From Burkholderiales bacterium (GTDB lineage: Bacteria > Pseudomonadota > Gammaproteobacteria > Burkholderiales > Burkholderiaceae_A), in assembly GCA_030828265.1 (NCBI GenBank), contig JAURCW010000095.1, forward strand, positions 1 through 5,275: a DNA stretch of 5,275 bases. Direction: 5' to 3'. Shown here one piece after another: positions 1-4,919 of this stretch (its first letter is position 1; the number at the start of each line of letters is the position of its first letter). Position numbers and translations under genes: made by a program. A model generated the notes under the pieces. It had not been told where the DNA came from. It ran no database searches and worked only from the letters and a program-made list of their open reading frames with translations.

Positions 1-555
1 CCAGGCATTGAAACAGTGGGCAATACCTCCCTGCCCTACGATCCTTTAACGATTTTTCTTAAAGATAAAGACTCACCAAGCATACGTGTTCAAGGCGAAA
101 GGGCACTGGCGGGCGAAAACCGCCGCTCCGTAAAGCAGAGTGAGCATACCTATGGGCTGATGATTTATATGAGCCAGTCCCTTGGGGTGAACTGCACCTT
201 TTGCCATAACACCAGAGCTGCTGCGAGTTGGGAACAGAGTTCTCCTCAGCGGGTGACCGCCTGGTATGGCATTCGTATGGTTCGCGATATCAACAGCACT
301 TATCTGCATACCGTAGGTGATCTACTCCCGCTCTATCGAATGAATGCATCGGGTGATTATCCAAAGGTGGCTTGTGCAACCTGCCACAAGGGCGTGAGAA
401 AGCCTCTCAACGGAATTAGCATGCTCGAGGACTATCCTGCACTGGCCGTTGAAGCACGTCTACCCTACGCCGGCGGACCCAAAACCTACGACGAAGTCGC
501 CGATGTCAATCCTTTTAAGATTGAAAACAAAGGTAAAGAGACATTAAAGCCCTAG
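1..555 (+). CDS. Second PufC-type reaction-centre tetraheme cytochrome, C-terminal half (5' end outside window)
   Basis: The frame is open from the first base, so the N-terminal part, with hemes 1 and 2 if present, lies upstream; the ATG at 16 is internal. The 184 visible residues align along nearly their whole length with residues about 218-355 of the pufC product at 3646-4899, clearly more than half identical by eye. Two heme-binding CxxCH motifs are seen: CTFCH (193-207) and CATCH (373-387), matching hemes 3 and 4 of PufC. A Met 15 residues before the heme-3 His matches the spacing of the known heme-3 axial ligand. The shared blocks SLPYDP, LGVNC, RVTAWYGIRMVR and CATCH are diagnostic. PufC proteins carry electrons to the photo-oxidised special pair. 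The C-terminal tail after heme 4 differs from the other copy. It lies 283 bp upstream of the phosphoesterase gene on the same strand. Whether it is full length, or paired with its own reaction-centre genes, cannot be seen. Confidence 0.9.
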   Translation, partial: PGIETVGNTSLPYDPLTIFLKDKDSPSIRVQGERALAGENRRSVKQSEHTYGLMIYMSQSLGVNCTFCHNTRAAASWEQSSPQRVTAWYGIRMVRDINSTYLHTVGDLLPLYRMNASGDYPKVACATCHKGVRKPLNGISMLEDYPALAVEARLPYAGGPKTYDEVADVNPFKIENKGKETLKP

Positions 556-575
556 ACAAATAAGCACGGCTTTTT
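546..575 (+). terminator. Possible weak terminator after the first PufC-type gene
   Basis: AAAGCC (546-551) can pair with GGCTTT (568-573), and the T run 571-575 overlaps and follows the 3' arm. The 6-bp stem has a 16-nt loop and overlaps the stop codon, so it is weak. An alternative smaller hairpin, AAGC-acg-GCTT (562-572), uses the same T run. Read-through into the leader and downstream genes is therefore possible. Confidence 0.3.
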
Positions 576-635
576 AATAAGAGAAGCTTTTTGATACCCA
601 TAAGAAACCCCTTTCAGTATTTCTATTATTTGTAG

Positions 636-656
636 GGGATTTGTAAGGGAAATCCC
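636..656 (+). repeat. Inverted repeat / hairpin in the leader
   Basis: GGGATTT (636-642) is perfectly complementary to AAATCCC (650-656) around a 7-nt loop. No T tract follows on the + strand, so it is not a standard terminator. An upstream AAACCCCT (606-613) could compete for the same GGGG-containing arm, giving two alternative folds. Confidence 0.5.
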
Positions 657-689
657 GGTTTCAGACTGCTCGTCACGGACTTAAGTTTC

Positions 690-700
690 TGTCTGGGACA
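690..700. promoter_or_regulatory. TGTC-N3-GACA palindrome, copy 1 (possible operator)
   Basis: TGTC-TGG-GACA is a 4-3-4 palindrome, identical in both arms to the second copy at 765-775. It is nested between TTAAGT (681-686) and its complement ACTTAA (707-712). Repeated short palindromes upstream of an operon are typical of a dimeric regulator's sites, but no known regulator is recognised from this motif. Confidence 0.35.
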
Positions 701-720
701 AATATGACTTAAACGTATTC
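697..720 (+). repeat. Partial duplicate of the cytochrome gene's start region
   Basis: GACAAATATGACTT at 697-710 is identical to 1925-1938, where it spans the end of the ribosome binding site and the first codons of the monoheme cytochrome gene. After one mismatch the similarity continues (AACG, then ATTC after a one-base gap) to about 720 versus 1947. In this copy the ATG at 704 meets a stop two codons later, so it is not a gene start. It may be a relic of a duplicated gene front or a reused leader segment. Confidence 0.5.
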
Positions 721-808
721 CTGTTGGCAGATATACGTAAACTTTAAGGCTTTCGTAAATGTTTTGTCCTAGACACTAGTGCTCCAAACTTATAAGCTTG
801 CCAACAGG
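720..808. repeat. Long-range 10-bp inverted repeat in the leader
   Basis: CCTGTTGGCA (720-729) is the exact reverse complement of TGCCAACAGG (799-808). The 69-nt interval contains the second TGTC-N3-GACA site and an 8-bp palindrome CACTAGTG (774-781). In RNA it would close a large stem-loop ending 30 nt before the phosphoesterase start codon, with the ribosome binding site just outside it. Confidence 0.5.
765..775. promoter_or_regulatory. TGTC-N3-GACA palindrome, copy 2 (possible operator)
   Basis: TGTC-CTA-GACA has the same arms and spacer length as the copy at 690-700; the two centres are 75 bp apart, close to seven DNA helical turns. It overlaps a TTGTCC hexamer that resembles a -35 element. 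Binding by a regulator is inferred only from repetition and symmetry. Confidence 0.35.
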
Positions 809-824
809 GGGATCGTTTTAACTT

Positions 825-831
825 AAAGGAG
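825..831 (+). promoter_or_regulatory. Ribosome binding site of the phosphoesterase gene
   Basis: AAAGGAG lies 7 nt before the ATG at 839. This strong match fixes that start codon. Confidence 0.8.
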
Positions 832-838
832 ATCCAAG

Positions 839-1894
839 ATGGAAGATAGCAAAGTTGAAAACGGTAGTAAGCGGCAGTTTCTTCAGTTCACGGGTAAAGC
901 CGGTCTTTCGACCGTCGTAGCAACCGCCGCTGGAGTCAACCTCGGACTTGTCGATTTGGTTCATGCGCAACCCGGTAAGAAGGTGCTTCCTTTTCGGTTC
1001 GCCATGATCAGCGATTCGCACCTTTACAGCCATTCCGACCACAAGTTTGACGGGCAGTTGGCTGATGCGATTGAGCAAGTAAATAACCTTGCGGTGAAGC
1101 CCGACTTTGTCATTTACGGCGGCGACATTGCGCAGGACGGCACGATGGATCAGCTTGAGAAGGGTAAGAAGATCCTCTCGAAGATTAAGTCCAAGATGGT
1201 CATCATTCCTGGCGAGCATGACTGGTATGTCGACATGGGTACGGGCTGGAACGGTCTTTACGGTGCAAATAATCCCGAATCGGGCCAACGCAAGGGCCGA
1301 AAGGAGTATTGGTCGTTCGATCACAAGGGCGTGCACTTCGTGGGCCTGAATAATATTCTCGTCGATGACTTCTGGACCGTTCATAAGATGTCGGGCACAG
1401 AGCGGCAGACCCATATGTCCATGCTCGAGGGTCCCTGGGGCGGTCTATGGGGAGTGAAATCCGAGCAATTAGGGTGGCTTAAGAAAGATCTGGCCAAGTT
1501 GTCTCCAGACACACCGGTCGTTTTATTTAGCCATGCGCCGCTCTGGGACTACTACCCTCGCTGGGGTTTTGGTACGGCCGACGGCGCTGAAATTCGGGCG
1601 ATGCTGGCAAGGTTCGAGAACGTTTTCTCGTTCCATGGACACGTCCATCAGACCATCTACAACAAGGTGGGCAATATGGCCTCCGTAGGTGCCATGAGCA
1701 CATCTTGGCCATGGCCCTATCCGGACGTTGAACTTGCCTTCCCCCAGAGCAGGCAGTACCGCGCGGACCCAGGAAACGAGGCCGACGGCATGGGCAACCT
1801 TTATGTCGACTTTAGTGGCAATGGCGCGATTGTTCAGCACCAGCCCTTCGCGGATACGCTTACACCTTGGATGAAGAAAGGGTTTAGGGCCTAG
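839..1894 (+). CDS. Exported calcineurin-like metallophosphoesterase
   Basis: The 351-residue protein has the ordered metal-binding signature of the calcineurin-like (Metallophos) superfamily: D59-x-H61, G95-D96, GEHD (125-128), H232 in FSHAPL, and GHVH (267-270). These enzymes use a two-metal centre to hydrolyse phosphoesters; the substrate here is unknown. The third motif reads GEHD instead of the usual GNH[DE], so a normally metal-binding Asn is Glu. The N-terminus SKRQFLQ followed by a hydrophobic stretch and VHA|QP near residue 43 looks like a Tat signal with a Lys-Arg in place of the twin Arg, which places the enzyme in the periplasm. The start is set by a strong ribosome binding site. 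It is first in a tight + strand cluster with a c-type cytochrome 37 bp downstream, then a DUF1566 protein and HiPIP. A direct role in electron transfer is not shown by the sequence; it might serve maturation or phosphate-ester scavenging. The family call is firm, the function open. Confidence 0.88.
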   Translation: MEDSKVENGSKRQFLQFTGKAGLSTVVATAAGVNLGLVDLVHAQPGKKVLPFRFAMISDSHLYSHSDHKFDGQLADAIEQVNNLAVKPDFVIYGGDIAQDGTMDQLEKGKKILSKIKSKMVIIPGEHDWYVDMGTGWNGLYGANNPESGQRKGRKEYWSFDHKGVHFVGLNNILVDDFWTVHKMSGTERQTHMSMLEGPWGGLWGVKSEQLGWLKKDLAKLSPDTPVVLFSHAPLWDYYPRWGFGTADGAEIRAMLARFENVFSFHGHVHQTIYNKVGNMASVGAMSTSWPWPYPDVELAFPQSRQYRADPGNEADGMGNLYVDFSGNGAIVQHQPFADTLTPWMKKGFRA

Positions 1895-1931
1895 TTGCCT
1901 TTTTCTCATCTTCGTTAATTAGGAGACAAAT

Positions 1932-2447
1932 ATGACTTCAACGATTCAAAAAAGAGTGGTGGCTGCATTCGGTGCTCTCAGCCTTGGTGCAGTCCTGGCA
2001 ATGGGTTCTGCTGATGCCCGTGAGCCCTTCACCCAGGCCGAGCTTACAAAGCAGAAAGAAGCACTATGGGAGGTTGCTAAAGAGGGCTATGACCTCTGGC
2101 ATGGCAGCCTAGCGTCGATGTCTACCAACGGGCTTGGTTGCGGTAACTGCCATCCTGATGCTGCGGCAGCGAACCCCCAGACCTTTCCTAAGTTCATTCC
2201 TTCATTCAACCGGGTTGTAACTTTCCGGGAAATGATTAACTGGTGCATCGAGAACCCTCAGGCTGGCAAGGCGCTCGATGTCACTGGCAAGGAAATGACC
2301 GCAATGGAGGCCTATGCATTCATGCTTCACCGTGGCAAGCCCATCGAGCCCGGTCTTGCATCCCGTCAGACCTCACCCATTGTTGTTGACTATGGCAAGG
2401 GTTTCCCCTCCAAGCCCTCAATGATTGGTAAAGACACGAAATGGTAG
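1932..2447 (+). CDS. Periplasmic monoheme cytochrome c, SoxA/TsdA-like
   Basis: The 171-residue protein has a Sec signal peptide (KR at 7-8, hydrophobic core, SADA cleavage near residue 29) and one heme-binding motif, CGNCH, at residues 70-74. After it comes a segment reading MINWCIENPQAGKAL then MTAMEAYAFM (about 101-131). This resembles the C-terminal heme domain of SoxA and thiosulfate dehydrogenase TsdA, where a Cys in an IN-x-C type motif is the distal heme ligand. Cys105 is the only non-heme Cys of the mature protein and could play that part; Met101, Met122 and Met125 are alternatives. A strong AGGAG precedes the ATG. The gene sits between the phosphoesterase (37 bp upstream) and the DUF1566 protein (48 bp downstream), in one likely transcript ending after HiPIP. 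It probably carries single electrons in the periplasm, perhaps to HiPIP or PufC. Thiosulfate chemistry is not supported: only one heme is present and no sox genes are visible. The c-type cytochrome call is firm; the subfamily is tentative. Confidence 0.87.
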   Translation: MTSTIQKRVVAAFGALSLGAVLAMGSADAREPFTQAELTKQKEALWEVAKEGYDLWHGSLASMSTNGLGCGNCHPDAAAANPQTFPKFIPSFNRVVTFREMINWCIENPQAGKALDVTGKEMTAMEAYAFMLHRGKPIEPGLASRQTSPIVVDYGKGFPSKPSMIGKDTKW

Positions 2448-2495
2448 AACACGTGGTCACTTAGTTTCTTCTGTTAGGTATCAGGAGAAAGCACA

Positions 2496-3083
2496 ATGGC
2501 AGATGTTTCTAAGTCATTGCATCTAAGACGGATGGTGTTGGTTTGGGGGGTTTTCGGATGTGCCACCCTAGCCAGCGCCTCCACGGGCCACAAAGAATCC
2601 ATTACGAGTGTCCAACCTTCCATCGGGCCTGCAAGTGCGGCGAGTGGGTTTCGATTCATTGATAATAAGGATGGAACGATCACTGATCGTTCCGCCCAAA
2701 TTACCTGGATGAGATGTATTTTCGGCCAACGTTGGAGTGAGCCATCAGGGCGCTGTACGGGCAATGCACTTACTCTGAATATGAGTGAAGCGCGGGAAGC
2801 GATTCAACGCTTTAATGCGTCAGAGTCCTTCCATCAGGACTGGCGTTTACCTAGCCTAACCGAGCTTGCACGTATCGCCTCGAACCATCCGAACCTAGAA
2901 GGAAGTCGCATTAATGCTCAAGACTTTCCAGGAACGCCACCTGGTTTTTTCTGGACTGGCAGTGCGAAGGCATCAGGAGGTTATGAACCCCTCTGGTACG
3001 CCATTAGTTTTGGGCAAGAGGGTTTTAGAGCTGTATCAGCGGAGTCAAAACTTTTTGTGCGACTTGTGCGTCAGGGTAATTAG
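2496..3083 (+). CDS. Exported DUF1566 (Lcl C-terminal-type) domain protein
   Basis: The 195-residue product begins with basic residues 11-12 and a hydrophobic stretch, with a likely signal-peptidase site after ASA near residue 28; Cys22 in VFGC is a poor lipobox. Residues about 52-192 form a typical DUF1566 domain: F-x-D-N-x-DGT-x-TD (54-64), the W-M-R-C block (71-74), WRLPSLTEL (116-124), FFWTGS (151-156), and the closing F-VRLVR. Cys74 and Cys87 probably form a disulfide. DUF1566 domains are found in exported or surface proteins of many Gram-negative bacteria, with no agreed function. No heme or iron-sulfur motif is present, so if it serves the neighbouring redox proteins it is as a structural, binding or anchoring partner. 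The ATG is preceded by AGGAGA at good spacing. The gene is 48 bp after the cytochrome and 52 bp before HiPIP on the same strand. The domain call is confident; the role is unknown. Confidence 0.82.
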   Translation: MADVSKSLHLRRMVLVWGVFGCATLASASTGHKESITSVQPSIGPASAASGFRFIDNKDGTITDRSAQITWMRCIFGQRWSEPSGRCTGNALTLNMSEAREAIQRFNASESFHQDWRLPSLTELARIASNHPNLEGSRINAQDFPGTPPGFFWTGSAKASGGYEPLWYAISFGQEGFRAVSAESKLFVRLVRQGN

Positions 3084-3135
3084 TTTTTAATAGAAATTTC
3101 TTAACCAAGTTCAAATTTATTCGCGGAGAACCAAA

Positions 3136-3471
3136 ATGACAATCGTTTCACGACGTGTATTTATGATGAAAACCGTGGCAGGCGCAGCCGCTCTGTCCTC
3201 AATGCATACCCTGCAGGCAGCCGGCAACAAGCTCGATCCTAATGACAGCTATGCGAAGTCCATGGGGTTTGTAACAGATGCTTCCGTAATCGATCCAAAG
3301 GCCAACAGAAACTGGCGCAAATTTAAAACCGGTTCGGCCTGCTCCAAGTGCCAGCTCTGGGACGGTAGTGAGACCGGCAGCAAAGCCGAATATGCGGCCT
3401 GCTCCTTCTTTGGTGACCAGTGGACGCCTCGCGGAGGTTGGTGCAAAAACTTCAAGGTGGTTAAAAGCTAG
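3136..3471 (+). CDS. High-potential iron-sulfur protein (HiPIP), Tat-exported
   Basis: The 111-residue precursor has a textbook Tat signal (SRRVFMMK at 5-12, hydrophobic core, cleavage after LQA or LQAA near residue 28-29), giving a mature protein of about 82 residues, usual for HiPIPs. Four Cys at 69, 72, 89 and 103 give C-x2-C-x16-C-x13-C, the exact HiPIP spacing for a [4Fe-4S]3+/2+ cluster; the G-W-C near the end is also typical. Tat export fits a cofactor inserted in the cytoplasm. In several purple bacteria HiPIP is the soluble periplasmic electron donor to the reaction-centre cytochrome PufC, and a pufC gene lies directly convergent here, so that role is likely. At the position of the conserved Tyr beside the cluster (the G-Y-x-x-D-A region) this protein has Phe45. 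GGAGA lies 6 nt before the ATG. It is the last gene of the + strand cluster, followed by a strong terminator. Confidence 0.95.
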   Translation: MTIVSRRVFMMKTVAGAAALSSMHTLQAAGNKLDPNDSYAKSMGFVTDASVIDPKANRNWRKFKTGSACSKCQLWDGSETGSKAEYAACSFFGDQWTPRGGWCKNFKVVKS

Positions 3472-3514
3472 CCTTAGAGGTTGATTTCGAAAGCGTTGCT
3501 TCAACATAGTTTGG

Positions 3515-3544
3515 AAAAAGGGCTTTGGAAAAAGCCCTTTTTTT
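3515..3544 (+). terminator. Rho-independent terminator after HiPIP
   Basis: AAAAAGGGCTTT (3515-3526) pairs perfectly with AAAGCCCTTTTT (3531-3542) around a GGAA loop, and the T run reaches 3544. It ends the + strand cluster. Because the 5' arm starts with five A, the hairpin could also act on the minus strand. Confidence 0.92.
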
Positions 3545-3552
3545 GACCCCAC

Positions 3553-3586
3553 AAAAAAACGCCTCTAGGAGGGGGGCCTAGAGGCG
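3553..3586 (-). terminator. Rho-independent terminator of the puf operon
   Basis: On the minus strand a 10-bp GC-rich stem (3577-3586 pairing with 3560-3569, arms of GCCTCTAGG type) with a 7-nt C-rich loop is followed by seven T (complement of the A run 3553-3559). It lies 59 bp after the pufC stop and just beyond the HiPIP terminator, so each convergent unit has its own stop. Confidence 0.9.
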
Positions 3587-3590
3587 AAGA

Positions 3591-3640
3591 GCACCGGAGG
3601 ACTTCATTTCCATTCGGTGCAAGCTGAATTCCAGCTGAAT
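3591..3640. repeat. Small repeats in the pufC 3' untranslated region
   Basis: GCACCG (3591-3596) and CGGTGC (3615-3620) form an inverted repeat that could fold ahead of the puf terminator. AGCTGAAT occurs twice in direct orientation (3622-3629 and 3633-3640). Such 3' stems can protect mRNA from exonucleases, but no function is shown. Confidence 0.35.
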
Positions 3641-3645
3641 GCGAT

Positions 3646-4899
3646 TCAATCCACTCGAGCGACTGCCTTACCCTCAAGCTGACTGCGACTCGCCAAGTTC
3701 TTGGGCAGCGTGAGGGAGTTCATTGGTGTGGTTGCTTGACTCTGAGGTGCAACAGACTTGCCTGGGCCTTTTATCTCCATCGCGTCTTTGAGCGCATTGG
3801 GACCCGAGAGTTCCGGGTGAGCCTTGAGCATCTGAGCACCATAAAGTGGCTTATTGACTCCCTGGTGGCAGGTTGCACAGTTCACCTTGGCAATGTCACC
3901 CATAACACCAAGCCGGTTAGCGGGGTGGACGGGTGTAAGCCCAGTGATGAACTCATTATTAATTTCACGCACCATACGAATGCCATACCAGGCGGTGACA
4001 CGCGCAGGTGGGCTTTGCTCCCACTCGGCTATCGCTCGCGTGTTGTGGCAATACGTGCAGTTCACACCCAAGCCCTCGCTCATATGCATCATGAGCGCGT
4101 AGGTCCACTCGGTCTGCTTAATGGACATGCGATTGCCCGTGGGCAAGGCGGTGGTGCCATTCACCCGAATTGGATTGTTTTCCAACAAAAAGGGCGTGTA
4201 AGGGTCGTAAGGCAGAGATGAATTCGCAACGGCCTCGACGCCAGCGCGGTTCTGACTTGCATCGTTACCCAAGAGCCTGCCTGCAAGCTGCATTTCAGGT
4301 TCGGTAAACCAGCGCTTATCGGGAAGATTCTTTCCGCGGTGACAGGTGTAGCACGTTACCCCGGTCTGGCCCACGTGAGCCTGCCAACGATCGTTAACGG
4401 TCTGAGTCATCTGCGTCATACGTCGCGCAACCACCTTGGTGTAGAGCGAGTCATCGGCAAAGTTCTGCACGTTATGACAGTAGGCGCAGCCTTGCTCTGG
4501 CGAGACCCATGCTGTCATAGCAACCATGAGGCGGTTGAACTGAGCCACCGAAAGATCGCCCAAGACCTGCACGTTCTGGTAAACCTGGCTTGCCTTGGGG
4601 CCACCCTCGTCGGCGGGCTCAAGAGCTGCAGGGGCCTGATTGGCCGCCAGCTTGACCGCCTCTGTTCGTGGGTTCACCACTTGCTCCATGCCTGTACCCC
4701 GATAGCCTCCTTGCGAGACATCTACAGGAAGGCGCTCGCAACCCATTAAAGTAAGGCCCAGGCTAAGACTCAGAGCCAGTCCCACCGCACGTACAGACCG
4801 ATTAGAAGATGCGTTGAGGTCCGACGCCGAACGTTTCGGACTCGAGGACGCGGATGCACTGTCCACGCCACCGAAACCCGGTTGAGGAATATGGGTCAT
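3646..4899 (-). CDS. pufC: Photosynthetic reaction-centre tetraheme cytochrome c subunit
   Basis: The 417-residue protein carries four CxxCH heme motifs at residues 138-142, 183-187, 281-285 and 341-345. Candidate distal ligands Met125, Met161, Met270 and His175 sit 17, 26, 15 and 12 residues before the relevant heme His, the same spacings as in the Blastochloris viridis cytochrome (Met74, Met110, Met233, His124, recalled from the literature). It binds the periplasmic face of the reaction centre and re-reduces the oxidised special pair, taking electrons from HiPIP or a soluble cytochrome. A lipobox-like LMGC puts a lipidated Cys at residue 54, after an unusually long Ser-rich polar leader. 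The ATG at 4899 is preferred over the GTG at 4923, which overlaps the pufM stop, because only the ATG has a ribosome binding site. The C-terminus extends about 50 residues past the conserved core as a Gln/Ser/Pro-containing tail. It follows pufM by 20 bp, the standard puf order, and ends at its own terminator. Confidence 0.97.
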   Translation of the reverse strand: MTHIPQPGFGGVDSASASSSPKRSASDLNASSNRSVRAVGLALSLSLGLTLMGCERLPVDVSQGGYRGTGMEQVVNPRTEAVKLAANQAPAALEPADEGGPKASQVYQNVQVLGDLSVAQFNRLMVAMTAWVSPEQGCAYCHNVQNFADDSLYTKVVARRMTQMTQTVNDRWQAHVGQTGVTCYTCHRGKNLPDKRWFTEPEMQLAGRLLGNDASQNRAGVEAVANSSLPYDPYTPFLLENNPIRVNGTTALPTGNRMSIKQTEWTYALMMHMSEGLGVNCTYCHNTRAIAEWEQSPPARVTAWYGIRMVREINNEFITGLTPVHPANRLGVMGDIAKVNCATCHQGVNKPLYGAQMLKAHPELSGPNALKDAMEIKGPGKSVAPQSQATTPMNSLTLPKNLASRSQLEGKAVARVD

Positions 4900-4904
4900 T
4901 CGAA

Positions 4905-4911
4905 CTCTCCT
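4905..4911 (-). promoter_or_regulatory. Ribosome binding site of pufC
   Basis: Read on the minus strand, AGGAGAG lies 5 nt before the ATG at 4899 and downstream of the pufM stop. It decides between this start and the in-frame GTG at 4923. Confidence 0.8.
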
Positions 4912-4919
4912 AGTTACAA

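Larger units (their letters stand above)
556..838 (+). other. Structured non-coding leader/intergenic region upstream of the phosphoesterase cluster
   Basis: This is 283 bp without a credible gene, AT-richer than its flanks. It contains a 7-bp stem hairpin (636-656), two TGTC-N3-GACA palindromes (690-700 and 765-775), a 10-bp long-range inverted repeat (720-729 with 799-808), a partial copy of the start region of the cytochrome gene (697-720), and a good ribosome binding site (825-831). No sigma-70 promoter with proper spacing stands out; TTGTCC at 764-769 and TTATAA at 790-795 look like promoter elements but are 20 bp apart. The promoter of the cluster is presumably here, but cannot be fixed by eye. 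Confidence 0.6.

Noticed and set aside
704..712. ATG-ACT-TAA as a tiny leader peptide
   Set aside because: Two codons before the stop and a weaker upstream ribosome binding site make a regulatory peptide unconvincing; it is reported instead as a sequence duplicate.
556..838. PpsR/CrtJ-type TGT-N12-ACA sites upstream of the cluster
   Set aside because: The TGT triplets checked in this region had no ACA at the required distance.
818..1414. 198-codon open frame on the minus strand opposite the phosphoesterase
   Set aside because: It lies antisense to a gene with all family motifs, has no recognisable domain and is best explained as a shadow of that gene's codon use.
2556..2567. VFGC in the DUF1566 protein as a lipoprotein site
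   Set aside because: Phe at the -2 position is atypical, and a normal cleavage site (ASA) follows a few residues later.
3199..3552. 117-codon open frame on the minus strand over HiPIP
   Set aside because: It runs opposite a clear HiPIP gene and starts within the terminator region; no motif supports it.
3736..4221. 161-codon open frame on the plus strand inside pufC
   Set aside because: It is antisense to a conserved heme-binding region of pufC, with no domain or ribosome binding site.
4339..4749. 136-codon open frame on the plus strand inside pufC
   Set aside because: Antisense shadow of the pufC N-terminal half, with no recognisable protein features.
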